Assembly (NCBI GenBank): GCA_028818385.1
Contig: JAPPNY010000210.1
Span: forward strand, 1-64,000
Direction of reading: 5' to 3'
From: Spirochaetaceae bacterium
GTDB lineage: Bacteria > Spirochaetota > Spirochaetia > SZUA-6 > Bin103
DNA length: 64,000 nucleotides
Shown: positions 32,106 to 39,543 of the stretch, one piece after another
Layout of the letters: the number at the start of each line of letters is the position of its first letter
How positions within the stretch are numbered: the stretch's first letter is position 1
Notes under the pieces: model-generated
Database searches by the model: none
Told to the model about the DNA's origin: nothing
Seen by the model: only the letters and a program-made list of their open reading frames with translations
Position numbers and translations under genes: made by a program

Positions 32106-35065
32106 CGCGGCGGGCGCTCGCGGTCGCGCTGCTCGCCGGACTTGCCGGACTGCCAGCGGCAGCCCAAGCCGAGCAGGCTGGGGATCCCGGCTTCTACCTG
32201 CTGCTCATGTGGCATCAGCACCAGCCGCTCTATCCCAAGGACGGGACCGGCGTGTACTCCCGGCCGTGGGTACGGGTGCACGCGACCAAGGACTACCTCG
32301 ACATGGCGGCCTTGGTCGCCGAGCACCCCGGCGTGCGGGCGGTGTTCAACCTCACGCCGGCCCTGCTGCTGCAACTCGAAGACCTCGCCGCGGGCGCCAG
32401 GGACCGCTACTGGGTGGCAACGGAGATCCCCGGCGGGCGGCTCACCGCCGACGACAAGCGCTTCCTGCTGGAGCGCTTCTTCGACGTCAATCCCCGCGTG
32501 ATCGCCCGCTTCCCGCGCTACCGGGAGCTGGCCGACGACCGCGCCGGCCGCGGCATCGACGCGGCGCTGGAAGCGTGGTCGGAGCAGGACTTCCGCGACC
32601 TGCAGGTGCTGTTCAACCTCGCCTGGACCGATCCCGACTTCCTGGCGGCCGCCCCGCTGGCGGAGCTGGTGGCGCGCGGACGCGGCTTCGCCGAACAGGA
32701 CAAGGAGGTGGTGCTGGCCGAGCACCGGCGCATCCTCCGGCAGGTGATCCCCCTGCACGCGCGCCTGTGGGAGGAGGGCCGCATCGAGGTGACCACCACG
32801 CCGCTCGCGCACCCGATCCTGCCGCTGATCGCCGACACCGACTTCGCGCTGGCCGGCGACCCAACGGCGCGCCTGCCCGAGCATCGCTACCGGGAGATCA
32901 TCGACGCCGACCAGCAGGTGATCCGCGGCCTGGACGTCGCCGAGCGGCTGCTCGGCCGGCGTCCCATGGGCATGTGGCCGGCTGAGGGGGCGGTCGCGCA
33001 GCTCGTCATGTCGCTCTTCTCCAAGAACGGCGTGCGCTGGGTCGCGACCGGCGAGGACGTGCTGGCACGCAGCCTGGGCCTGTCCATCACGCGCGACGGC
33101 AGCGACACGGTCGAGCAGAGCGAGCTGTACCGACCCTGGCAGGCGACGCTGCGGTGCAACCCGCCGGTGCCGATCTTCTTCCGCGACGTGCGCCTGTCCG
33201 ACCTGATCGGCTTCGAGTACTCCGGCATGCCGGGGGGCGCGGCGGCGGCCGACTTCATGCGCCGGCTCCGCGCCATCCGCGACCGGCTGGACGGCGAGGG
33301 GCTGCTCGGCGGCGCGCAGCCTCCCGTGGTGTCGGTGATCCTGGACGGCGAGAACGCGTGGGAGCACTACGCCAACGACGGCAAGGACTTCCTGCGCGCA
33401 CTGTACCGGCGGCTGGGAGAGGCGGACTGGGTGGCGACCATAACGCCGTCGGAATACCTGCAGCGGTTCGCGGAGCCGGAGCCGCTGGGCGAGGTGTTTC
33501 CGGCTTCCTGGTTCCAGCCCAACTTCGCCACCTGGTTCGGCGAGGAAGAGGAGGCGCTGGCCTGGGACTACCTGTGGCGGGTGCGCGACGACCTGCGTCG
33601 GGCGGAGCGATCGGGCGAGGTGGAGGACGAGGCGCTGGCCGCCGCCTACGAGCGCATGCTGTTCGCCGAGGGCTCGGACTGGTTCTGGTGGTACGGCTCG
33701 GACCAGGAGTCCGGCGACGACGGCTACTTCGACTGCGCGTTCCGGGAGTTGCTGGGCCAGGTCTACGACCGGCTCGGCCGGGAACGGCCGCCGTTCCTGC
33801 AGGTGCCGATCATCCCGTCGGCGCCGGTCCCGGTGATCCGTCAGCCGGACGAGGCGGCGGAGGTGACGGTCGATGGGGATCTCGGCGAGTGGTCGGTGGC
33901 GGCGCGCACTGGAGTGGCGTTCGCCGAGTCGCGCACCCGGCTGCGGTTCCCATTCGATATGGAGAACCTGTACGTGGCGCTCGACGGCCCGGCGGCCGGC
34001 GAGCCGGTGGACCTGTACCTGCAGGGATCGGGCACCGCGGTCGGGCTGACCCTGGCCGGCCGCGTGCTCGGCTTCCGCGCCACCCACGTGGCGCGCTCCG
34101 ACGGTGAGGGGACCGCCTGCCTGGCTGCCCTGGCCAGACCGGAGACCTGCGAGTCGCTGCCCGCCGCCCGCTCGGAACAGGCCGTGGAGCTGCAGATCCC
34201 ATTCGCGCTGCTCGGCGCGATGGAGTCGGGCGACCTGGTCAGGATGGTCGCCGAGCGTCGGGACGACGGCGCCGCGCTCGGCGGCGGCGCCGTCCGCTCT
34301 CTGCAGGTGCCGGACATCTCGGCGATGACCGTGCTGATCGACGTGGAGGACCCGGCCCGCGACGACCACGGCCCCGGCGCCTACACCTATCCGCTGGACG
34401 AGGTGTTCGTGCCCGGCAGCTACGACCTGACGCGCTTCCAGGTCGGCACCGATGAGGAGCACCTGATCTTCGCGTTCGAGGTGCGCGCGCCGATCGCCAA
34501 TCCCTGGGGCTCGCCGCGCGGCCTGTCGGTGCAGACCTTCGACGTCTACGTCGACGCCGGCCCGGACGGGGACGGCGGAGCCCGCCGCTTGCTGCCGGGC
34601 CGCAACGCCGCGCTGGCGGCGGAGCACGGCTGGGAGTATGCCCTCACCGTGGAGGGCTGGGACTCGGCGTTCTACGTGGCTGACGCGGCCGGGGCGCTGG
34701 AAGAGCGCCAGCCGTCGTTCGACCTGGTGGTGTTCCCCGCCAAGGGCCGGGTGGTGGTACGGCTGCCACGCGAGCTGTTCCCCGACGGCGATCCCGCGGA
34801 GTGGGGCTACGCCGCCGCCCTGATGTCGCAGGAGGGGTTCCCGTCCGCCGGCGTGCGCCGCATCCGCGACGTGGAACGCTCGGCCGAGCGCTGGCGCATG
34901 GGAGGGGGTTCGACCGCAGTCAACCAGCCCCGCATCGTGGACGTGGCATGGCCGGAGCGCGGCGTGCAGGAGGGATTGCTCTCCGACTACCCGCCCGCGA
35001 CCAGCTCGATCGACGGCCTGACCGCGGACGATTTCGGCCGCATCCCGTTGCTGATCCGACAGTGA
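32102..35065 (+). CDS. Secreted GH57 amylopullulanase-type enzyme with glucodextranase-like C-terminus
   Basis: This 987-residue protein starts with a signal peptide (MTRRALAVALLAGLAGLPAAAQA), so it acts outside the cytoplasmic membrane. The GH57 barrel carries the first motif MWHQHQPLY, the third motif MGMWPAEGAV with the nucleophile Glu, and the fourth motif ILDGENAWEHY with the catalytic Asp. From about residue 580 two beta domains follow. The last (DVEDPARDDHGPGAYTYPLDEVF) matches the glucodextranase C-terminal/DOMON-like module found in amylopullulanases. It degrades starch or glycogen to oligosaccharides for the importer. ATG 32102 overlaps the amylase stop (ATGA), so the two are coupled. 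Confidence 0.9.
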   Translation: MTRRALAVALLAGLAGLPAAAQAEQAGDPGFYLLLMWHQHQPLYPKDGTGVYSRPWVRVHATKDYLDMAALVAEHPGVRAVFNLTPALLLQLEDLAAGARDRYWVATEIPGGRLTADDKRFLLERFFDVNPRVIARFPRYRELADDRAGRGIDAALEAWSEQDFRDLQVLFNLAWTDPDFLAAAPLAELVARGRGFAEQDKEVVLAEHRRILRQVIPLHARLWEEGRIEVTTTPLAHPILPLIADTDFALAGDPTARLPEHRYREIIDADQQVIRGLDVAERLLGRRPMGMWPAEGAVAQLVMSLFSKNGVRWVATGEDVLARSLGLSITRDGSDTVEQSELYRPWQATLRCNPPVPIFFRDVRLSDLIGFEYSGMPGGAAAADFMRRLRAIRDRLDGEGLLGGAQPPVVSVILDGENAWEHYANDGKDFLRALYRRLGEADWVATITPSEYLQRFAEPEPLGEVFPASWFQPNFATWFGEEEEALAWDYLWRVRDDLRRAERSGEVEDEALAAAYERMLFAEGSDWFWWYGSDQESGDDGYFDCAFRELLGQVYDRLGRERPPFLQVPIIPSAPVPVIRQPDEAAEVTVDGDLGEWSVAARTGVAFAESRTRLRFPFDMENLYVALDGPAAGEPVDLYLQGSGTAVGLTLAGRVLGFRATHVARSDGEGTACLAALARPETCESLPAARSEQAVELQIPFALLGAMESGDLVRMVAERRDDGAALGGGAVRSLQVPDISAMTVLIDVEDPARDDHGPGAYTYPLDEVFVPGSYDLTRFQVGTDEEHLIFAFEVRAPIANPWGSPRGLSVQTFDVYVDAGPDGDGGARRLLPGRNAALAAEHGWEYALTVEGWDSAFYVADAAGALEERQPSFDLVVFPAKGRVVVRLPRELFPDGDPAEWGYAAALMSQEGFPSAGVRRIRDVERSAERWRMGGGSTAVNQPRIVDVAWPERGVQEGLLSDYPPATSSIDGLTADDFGRIPLLIRQ

Positions 35066-35176
35066 GGGGCAAGGGACCCATCAGTCGCTCTTGCGATTCT
35101 TGACCCTCAGTTCAGCAATCAGACATACTGTCGCTACATTCTCGACAAATGGTAACGTTTCGTCTGGAGTCGGGAC

Positions 35177-35770
35177 ATGAGTGCGGACGCTGAAGAGATC
35201 TTTCGCGAGCATGGCGGGCAACTTCGCATGAGCGAGGCCGTCGCTCGCGGGGTCACGCGCTACATGCTGTACACGCTCAGGGACAGAGGCGTCATCGAGG
35301 CGGTGAGCCGGGGGATTTACCGGCTGCGGGAACTGCCGCCGATCGGCAACCCGGATCTGGTCACGGTGAGCCTTCGGTTTCCCAATGCCGTCATCTGTCT
35401 GGTCTCCGCGCTCGCTCACCACGGCATTACGACTCAGATTCCGCGCGAGGTCTCGGTTGCCGTCGCGAGGGGAGCTCGGGTTCCGGCACTCGACTATCCA
35501 CCGCTGCGGGCTCACAGATTCTCGGGCGAAGCGTATGAATCAGGTATCGAAACCCATCTGATCGATCGCACTCCTGTCAAAATCTACAACCGTGAGAAGA
35601 CCCTGGCTGATTGCTTCAAGTTTCGCAACAAGATCGGCATGGACGTGGTGCTGGAGGCGCTGAAGCTTCACAGGACACGATACGGGCTTCATCTCGGGGA
35701 GTTGCTGCACTATGCCAGGATCTGCCGGGTGGAACGAGTGATGGAGCCCTACCTGGAGGCTATCCTTTGA
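35177..35770 (+). CDS. AbiEi-type antitoxin
   Basis: This 197-residue AbiEi antitoxin belongs to a type IV toxin-antitoxin system, originally a phage-abortive-infection module. The N-terminal winged helix (EEIFREHGGQLRMSEAVARGVTRYMLYTLRDRG, then IYRL) is intact. The C-terminal domain has VSLRFPNAVICLVSALAHHG and VKIYNREKTLADCFKFRNKIG, the family core. A Shine-Dalgarno GGAG lies 7 bases before the ATG. Its stop overlaps the start of a severely shortened AbiEii gene, so the antitoxin now lacks a working toxin. Confidence 0.92.
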   Translation: MSADAEEIFREHGGQLRMSEAVARGVTRYMLYTLRDRGVIEAVSRGIYRLRELPPIGNPDLVTVSLRFPNAVICLVSALAHHGITTQIPREVSVAVARGARVPALDYPPLRAHRFSGEAYESGIETHLIDRTPVKIYNREKTLADCFKFRNKIGMDVVLEALKLHRTRYGLHLGELLHYARICRVERVMEPYLEAIL

Positions 35771-36066
35771 GGTCCCTCGACTTCAACGGAGACAAGCTGG
35801 TCACCGCTGTTCGGTTGACCTTCGAGCGGCGGGGTACGACGCTGCCGTCGGGAATCGATGCCTTTACCCAGACGTTCATCGATGCCAAGCAGCTCCAGTG
35901 GTCGGCGTTCCGCAAGAGGCTCAATCAGGACTCCGTCCCTTCCTCGTTCGGACCGGTCGTGACTTCTGTACGCGAGTTCTTGTCTCCCGTGGTCGCCGCT
36001 CTTTCCTCTGGAAAGGCAAGTCCGGGAAACTGGACGGCTCCCGGTCCATGGATCGGAGCCCCATGA
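35767..36066 (+). pseudogene. AbiEii/AbiGii toxin, N-terminal two thirds missing
   Basis: From TTG 35767 the 99-residue frame SLDFNGDKLVTAVRLTFERRGTTLP ... KQLQWSAFRKRL ... GNWTAPGPWI matches only the C-terminal helical part of AbiEii-type nucleotidyltransferase toxins. The nucleotidyltransferase domain with its GS and DxD motifs, about 200 residues, is absent. The fragment abuts the antitoxin stop (TTGA overlap) and its own TGA overlaps the cytidine deaminase ATG, so a precise in-frame internal deletion is likely. Toxicity is not expected. Confidence 0.8.
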
Positions 36067-36464
36067 GGTCTCCATCCGACCGAACCATCGCCGCGGCGAT
36101 CGCGGCTCGGCAGGCGGCGTACGCGCCGTACTCGGGATTCCTCGTCGGGGCGGCGGTGCGGGCCGAGAGTGGCGTCATCTACAGCGGCTGCAACGTAGAG
36201 AACGCGGCCTATCCCGAGGGGGTCTGCGCTGAGGCGGCGGCGATCGCCGCCATGGTCATGGCTGGCGACCGTCACATCCAGGAGATCGCCGTGGCCGGCG
36301 GCGGCGACCACCTGTGCACTCCTTGCGGCGGATGCCGGCAGAAGATCCGGGAGTTCGCCGCCGACACCACTCCGATCCTCGTGTGCGGCCCCGACGGACT
36401 CCGGAGGCGCTTCACGCTGGGCGAACTGCTCCCCTCGTCCTTCGGGCCGGACAACCTCGCATGA
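36063..36464 (+). CDS. cdd: Cytidine deaminase
   Basis: This 133-residue homotetrameric-type cytidine deaminase converts cytidine and deoxycytidine to uridine forms in pyrimidine salvage. Zinc and catalytic residues are in GVCAEAAAIAAM (Cys and Glu) and PCGGCRQKI (two Cys). YAPYSGFLVGAAV and GCNVENAAYPEG are the nucleoside-binding blocks. ATG 36063 overlaps the stop of the AbiEii remnant, so it is translationally attached to the broken AbiE operon. Length is normal and all key residues are present. Confidence 0.93.
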   Translation: MRSPSDRTIAAAIAARQAAYAPYSGFLVGAAVRAESGVIYSGCNVENAAYPEGVCAEAAAIAAMVMAGDRHIQEIAVAGGGDHLCTPCGGCRQKIREFAADTTPILVCGPDGLRRRFTLGELLPSSFGPDNLA

Positions 36465-36538
36465 GCTGAGCCGACCGGCCTAAGAGCCCGCAGCCGATCG
36501 GGCCTCCCAGCCACATCATGAAGGTGGGGCTGCCGACA

Positions 36539-36622
36539 TCAGCGCGTCATGCCCTCTCGCCGAGCCTGATGCGCGAACCGATCTCGATCCTCGTCCGGGA
36601 TCACAAGTTGCACTCTTGCCAT
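36539..36622 (-). pseudogene. Ribbon-helix-helix antitoxin stub
   Basis: A 27-residue frame MARVQLVIPDEDRDRFAHQA, then RREGMTR and stop, reads as the first half of a VapB-like ribbon-helix-helix antitoxin. After the stop the expected second helix cannot be found in any frame. No toxin gene is left. A perfect palindrome 20 bases upstream could be its former operator. It lies in the 320-base gap between the deaminase and the Cys-rich gene, which otherwise holds nothing I can support. Confidence 0.5.
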
Positions 36623-36642
36623 GGATACTCAGAGCAGCTTCG

Positions 36643-36661
36643 TGTGTATGAAGCATACACA
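36643..36661. promoter_or_regulatory. Perfect palindrome upstream of the antitoxin stub
   Basis: TGTGTATG and CATACACA form perfect 8-base arms around AAG. The AT-rich site stands out from its GC-rich surroundings and lies where an autoregulatory operator of the remnant antitoxin would be expected. Confidence 0.5.
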
Positions 36662-36784
36662 TAAGCTTCAAGCATGCGTAAACGGACGGCGGGCCAAGGT
36701 GCCGGTCCCGGAGGCCATGCCGTCGACGTCGGAGTGGCCGACAGGTTCCGTCGGGGCGTATCATTGCAGGCCTCAGGCAAGTCG

Positions 36785-37408
36785 GTGAGCAGGGAGCTGT
36801 TGGTGCTCGGGTACTACTCCAAGCTGATTCGCGAACCCACGGAGATTCGCAATTCGAACATGCTCGCTCTCGAGGAGATTTGCTGCGTCACCGAGTGCGG
36901 CGGGTATGAAGCGCCGGACGGTTGGATCGATCACTGGAAGCACAACACCGACACATGGCTCTTCGATACGCCGGAGGCGGCGTGGTCGGTCGTGCCCGCG
37001 TCGCAACAGGAGCGGTACCGGCTCTACGGGTACCGTCTCCTGCCGACGTTGTTTCACGAGTCCGGCGTAGAGACTGAGCATCCGCTTCCGAAGTTGACGG
37101 CGGTCCCCATACCGGATGGGTTCTCCCGTCTCGGTTACGACGCTGTGGTGCGGGACGTCGGCAAGACCGAGGGAGACCTGAACTTCCCGTCGGGCTTCGG
37201 CTGCTCGCCGCTGTGCTGCAACGGCATGGCCGAGGAATGCCCCGTAAACCGGTACTGCCTGGTCGACGATCTGGATGCGGCGATCGCCATGGCTCGCGAC
37301 TTCGCTGTCGGCAACTGCGAGCCCGGCCCGTACTGCGTGGTCGAGGTCTGGCGGCCAAGCCGTCGCGGCCGTCAGCCGGCGCCGGGGCTCGTTTCGCCGC
37401 GGCGATAG
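36785..37408 (+). CDS. Cysteine-rich protein of unknown function
   Basis: This 207-residue protein has no family I recognise. It begins (GTG 36785) VSRELLVLGYYSK and has two cysteine-rich patches: EEICCVTECGGYEAPDGW and CSPLCCNGMAEECPVNRYC, with more cysteines near the end (GNCEPGPYCVVEVW). These could bind zinc or a cluster. YCLVDDLDAAIAMARDFA looks like a compact alpha/beta element. No signal peptide or membrane helix. Its last 37 bases overlap the convergent Fic gene. ATG 36674 would add 37 poorly structured residues and is less likely. Confidence 0.65.
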   Translation: MSRELLVLGYYSKLIREPTEIRNSNMLALEEICCVTECGGYEAPDGWIDHWKHNTDTWLFDTPEAAWSVVPASQQERYRLYGYRLLPTLFHESGVETEHPLPKLTAVPIPDGFSRLGYDAVVRDVGKTEGDLNFPSGFGCSPLCCNGMAEECPVNRYCLVDDLDAAIAMARDFAVGNCEPGPYCVVEVWRPSRRGRQPAPGLVSPRR

Positions 37409-38406
37409 CGGCTGGCCAGGTACTCGTCGACCCATCTGCGGGAGCTGCGCCAGTGACCGTCGGAGCCGCGTGTGGCGCGGAGCCGTCCGCGGTCGGCCGC
37501 CGCGCGTAGTGCCGAAGCCTTCATGCCGGGAGTCTCGAGACCAGCCAGTGGCACCAGCCGGTCCGGGTCGGCGACGGCCGGGATGACGAATCGGTGCAGG
37601 CTGTCGAGTATCGCCCGCGCGAGCATCTCGCCGAGAGCGCTTGCGTCGCCCGTGTCCGCTCGCTGCAGAGCGCGGAGGTACCTGGCGCGGTCGCGCTTGT
37701 AGATGATGGCGGGCGGATAGCCGTGCCGCACCAGGACGAGGTTGAGGAGCAGCCGTCCGGTCCGGCCGTTTCCGTCGAGGAACGGGTGGATCTGCTCGAA
37801 ACGGCAGTGAAGCGTGGCGAGCGCCTCGGGAAAGGCCGCTCTGCTGGAATCGAGGGCGTTCACCTGGTCGACCCAGCTCGCCATCTCCGCGGGGACGAAG
37901 GGCCAGGAGACGGGGGTCATGCCGCCGGGGAATGGGCGGATGTCGTGTTCACGGAAGCTGCCGGGCGCCTCCCGCGCTGTCGCGTCGGGATGCGGCGCGA
38001 CGCTCCAGGCTGATCCCATGGCGGTCCGGTGGACCTGCCGGACCTCCGCGAGCGTCAGGACGCTTCCGGGGTGGGTGAGCCCGGTCGGGGCGATGGCCTG
38101 CCGATAGACCCAGTCGGATGCGTCGGCGTATCCCTGTACCTCCAGGTACTCGCGGAGCTCCTTGTTGCCGACGGCCCGGCCTTCCCGGAGCAGCTCCGCG
38201 ACCTGCTTCAGCACCAGGGTGTTGCCTTCGATGGCGGTGGAGTGATGCGCCTCCTCGTACCAGATGTCACGCCAGATGCCGGCGGCGTCCGCGGGATCGG
38301 GCAGGCCTCCCATGCGCTCCCGGAGGTCGGCAATCTGGGCGTCGAGCCGGAGATACACGTCCGCCCGTGGTGGCCGGCCTCGTCCGCGAGGAATGTGTTC
38401 GCTCAT
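37372..38406 (-). CDS. Fic family protein (AMP transferase)
   Basis: This 344-residue Fic-fold enzyme should transfer AMP from ATP to a protein target. The active-site loop HPFLDGNGRTGR is a perfect HxFx(D/E)GNGRxxR. The N-terminal block EEAHHSTAIEGNTL has the inhibitory motif S/T-x-x-x-E-G, so it is a self-inhibited class II Fic. The last 60 residues (MKASALRAAADRGRLRATRGSDGHWRSSRRWVDEY) look like a MerR/excisionase-type DNA-binding tail, which would let it bind its own promoter. It stands alone, with AT-rich repeats before its start. Confidence 0.92.
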   Translation of the reverse strand: MSEHIPRGRGRPPRADVYLRLDAQIADLRERMGGLPDPADAAGIWRDIWYEEAHHSTAIEGNTLVLKQVAELLREGRAVGNKELREYLEVQGYADASDWVYRQAIAPTGLTHPGSVLTLAEVRQVHRTAMGSAWSVAPHPDATAREAPGSFREHDIRPFPGGMTPVSWPFVPAEMASWVDQVNALDSSRAAFPEALATLHCRFEQIHPFLDGNGRTGRLLLNLVLVRHGYPPAIIYKRDRARYLRALQRADTGDASALGEMLARAILDSLHRFVIPAVADPDRLVPLAGLETPGMKASALRAAADRGRLRATRGSDGHWRSSRRWVDEYLASRYRRGETSPGAG

Positions 38407-38420
38407 GTCAATGAAAAGTT

Positions 38421-38467
38421 ATCGAACATAATTTGTTGAGTCCAGGGGAAACAAATTTGATCGAACA
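38421..38467. promoter_or_regulatory. Repeat-rich operator region of the Fic gene
   Basis: Two direct copies of ATCGAACA (38421-38428 and 38460-38467) enclose an inverted repeat AATTTGTT (38430-38437)/AACAAATT (38450-38457). On the minus strand TTGTTT and TATGTT, 18 bases apart, could be -35 and -10. The site is AT-rich against the local background and fits an autoregulated toxin-like gene. Confidence 0.5.
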
Positions 38468-38541
38468 CTTTCGGAGATGGGTCGCGGGAGGCACTGGAGG
38501 ACCTACCTCGGCTGCGCATGGTCTCGTACACTCGTCCGGTG

Positions 38542-39537
38542 ATGATGCGCGCCAGCGCACGGGCAGCCCTCGCCGCAGCCGCAGTGCTCGCCACGCTCGG
38601 CTGCTTCCTGCTGCCGGACGAAGAGGAGGTGCTCTCGACCGATCTGCTGCAGGCGCCGCAGATCAGCTTCCGCACGGTGGTCGCCGAGCTCGCCGCGATC
38701 GAGCGCAAGACTATCGTCACGGGTCAGTTCGTCTATCGGGAACAGCACCCGGTCTTCTTCCGCGACCGCGCCGGCCCGCTACGGGCGATCCACGTGGGCT
38801 GGGGCGATGCGGTGGCGGCGGGACAGCTCCTGGCCGAGCTCGACACACAGGCGCTGCTCGACCGGATCGCGCTGCAGGAGCTGGAGCTGCGCCGCGCCGA
38901 CCTGCTCCATCAGCGGGCGGTGGCCACCGGCGCGGACCGGTTCGCCTTGGGACTGGCCGAGCTCGACCTGGAGCGCGCCCGGCTGATCCTCGGCCAGCTT
39001 CGGGGCGAGCTGGACCGGTCGCGGCTGTTCGCTCCGATCGCCGGCCGCGTCATGTACATCGCGGCGGTGCAGCCGGGGGAGCAGGTCGTCGCATTTCGCA
39101 CCGTGGTGCAGGTGGCCGATCCGAGCGACCTGGTGCTCGGCTACCGCGGTCAACAGGCACGTGACTTCATCGTCGGCGCGGCCGTGAGCGTGGTGATGGC
39201 AGGCGATACCTACGCGGGCGAGGTGATCGCCACGCCTGGCTCCGCTCCTCCCGACGCGACCGACGAGGAGACCGATCGCGTGCTGATCCGGGTCGACGGG
39301 CTGCCGCCGCGCGTCACGGCCGGCGCCAGCGCGGTCGTCCACCTGGTGCTGGAGCGCCGCGAAGGGGTGATCGTGGTGCCTCGCTCGGTCGTGGAGACCT
39401 ACGTGAGCCGCACCTACGTGCAGGTGCTGGAGGACGGCCTCCCGATCGAGCGGGACGTCGAGGTGGGCATCCAGACGCCGACCCGCGCGGAGATCAGGAG
39501 CGGCCTGAGCGCGGGCGAGGCCGTCGTCCTGAGGTAA
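38542..39537 (+). CDS. HlyD/RND-type periplasmic adaptor lipoprotein
   Basis: This 331-residue membrane-fusion-type protein starts with a lipoprotein signal (MMRASARAALAAAAVLATLGC), so it is anchored in a membrane by a lipidated Cys. The biotinyl-lipoyl-like half motifs GPLRAIHVGWGDAVAAGQLLAELDT and RSRLFAPIAGRVMYIAAVQPGEQV flank a short coiled coil. The beta-barrel part and membrane-proximal domain follow. Such adaptors join an inner-membrane permease to an outer exit. The following FtsX-type permease begins within a few bases. No ATPase or TolC gene is present. Confidence 0.88.
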   Translation: MMRASARAALAAAAVLATLGCFLLPDEEEVLSTDLLQAPQISFRTVVAELAAIERKTIVTGQFVYREQHPVFFRDRAGPLRAIHVGWGDAVAAGQLLAELDTQALLDRIALQELELRRADLLHQRAVATGADRFALGLAELDLERARLILGQLRGELDRSRLFAPIAGRVMYIAAVQPGEQVVAFRTVVQVADPSDLVLGYRGQQARDFIVGAAVSVVMAGDTYAGEVIATPGSAPPDATDEETDRVLIRVDGLPPRVTAGASAVVHLVLERREGVIVVPRSVVETYVSRTYVQVLEDGLPIERDVEVGIQTPTRAEIRSGLSAGEAVVLR

Positions 39538-39543
39538 CCCGCC

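Noticed and set aside
31718..34627. Minus-strand open frame of about 969 codons
   Set aside because: It is antisense to the GH57 gene, whose catalytic motifs are clear; composition is that of a shadow frame.
30212..35065. A single 1617-residue GH13-GH57 fusion protein
   Set aside because: The join is an artefact of a one-base frameshift at about 31715. The true amylase tail is in another frame, and the GH57 part has its own ATG and signal peptide at 32102.
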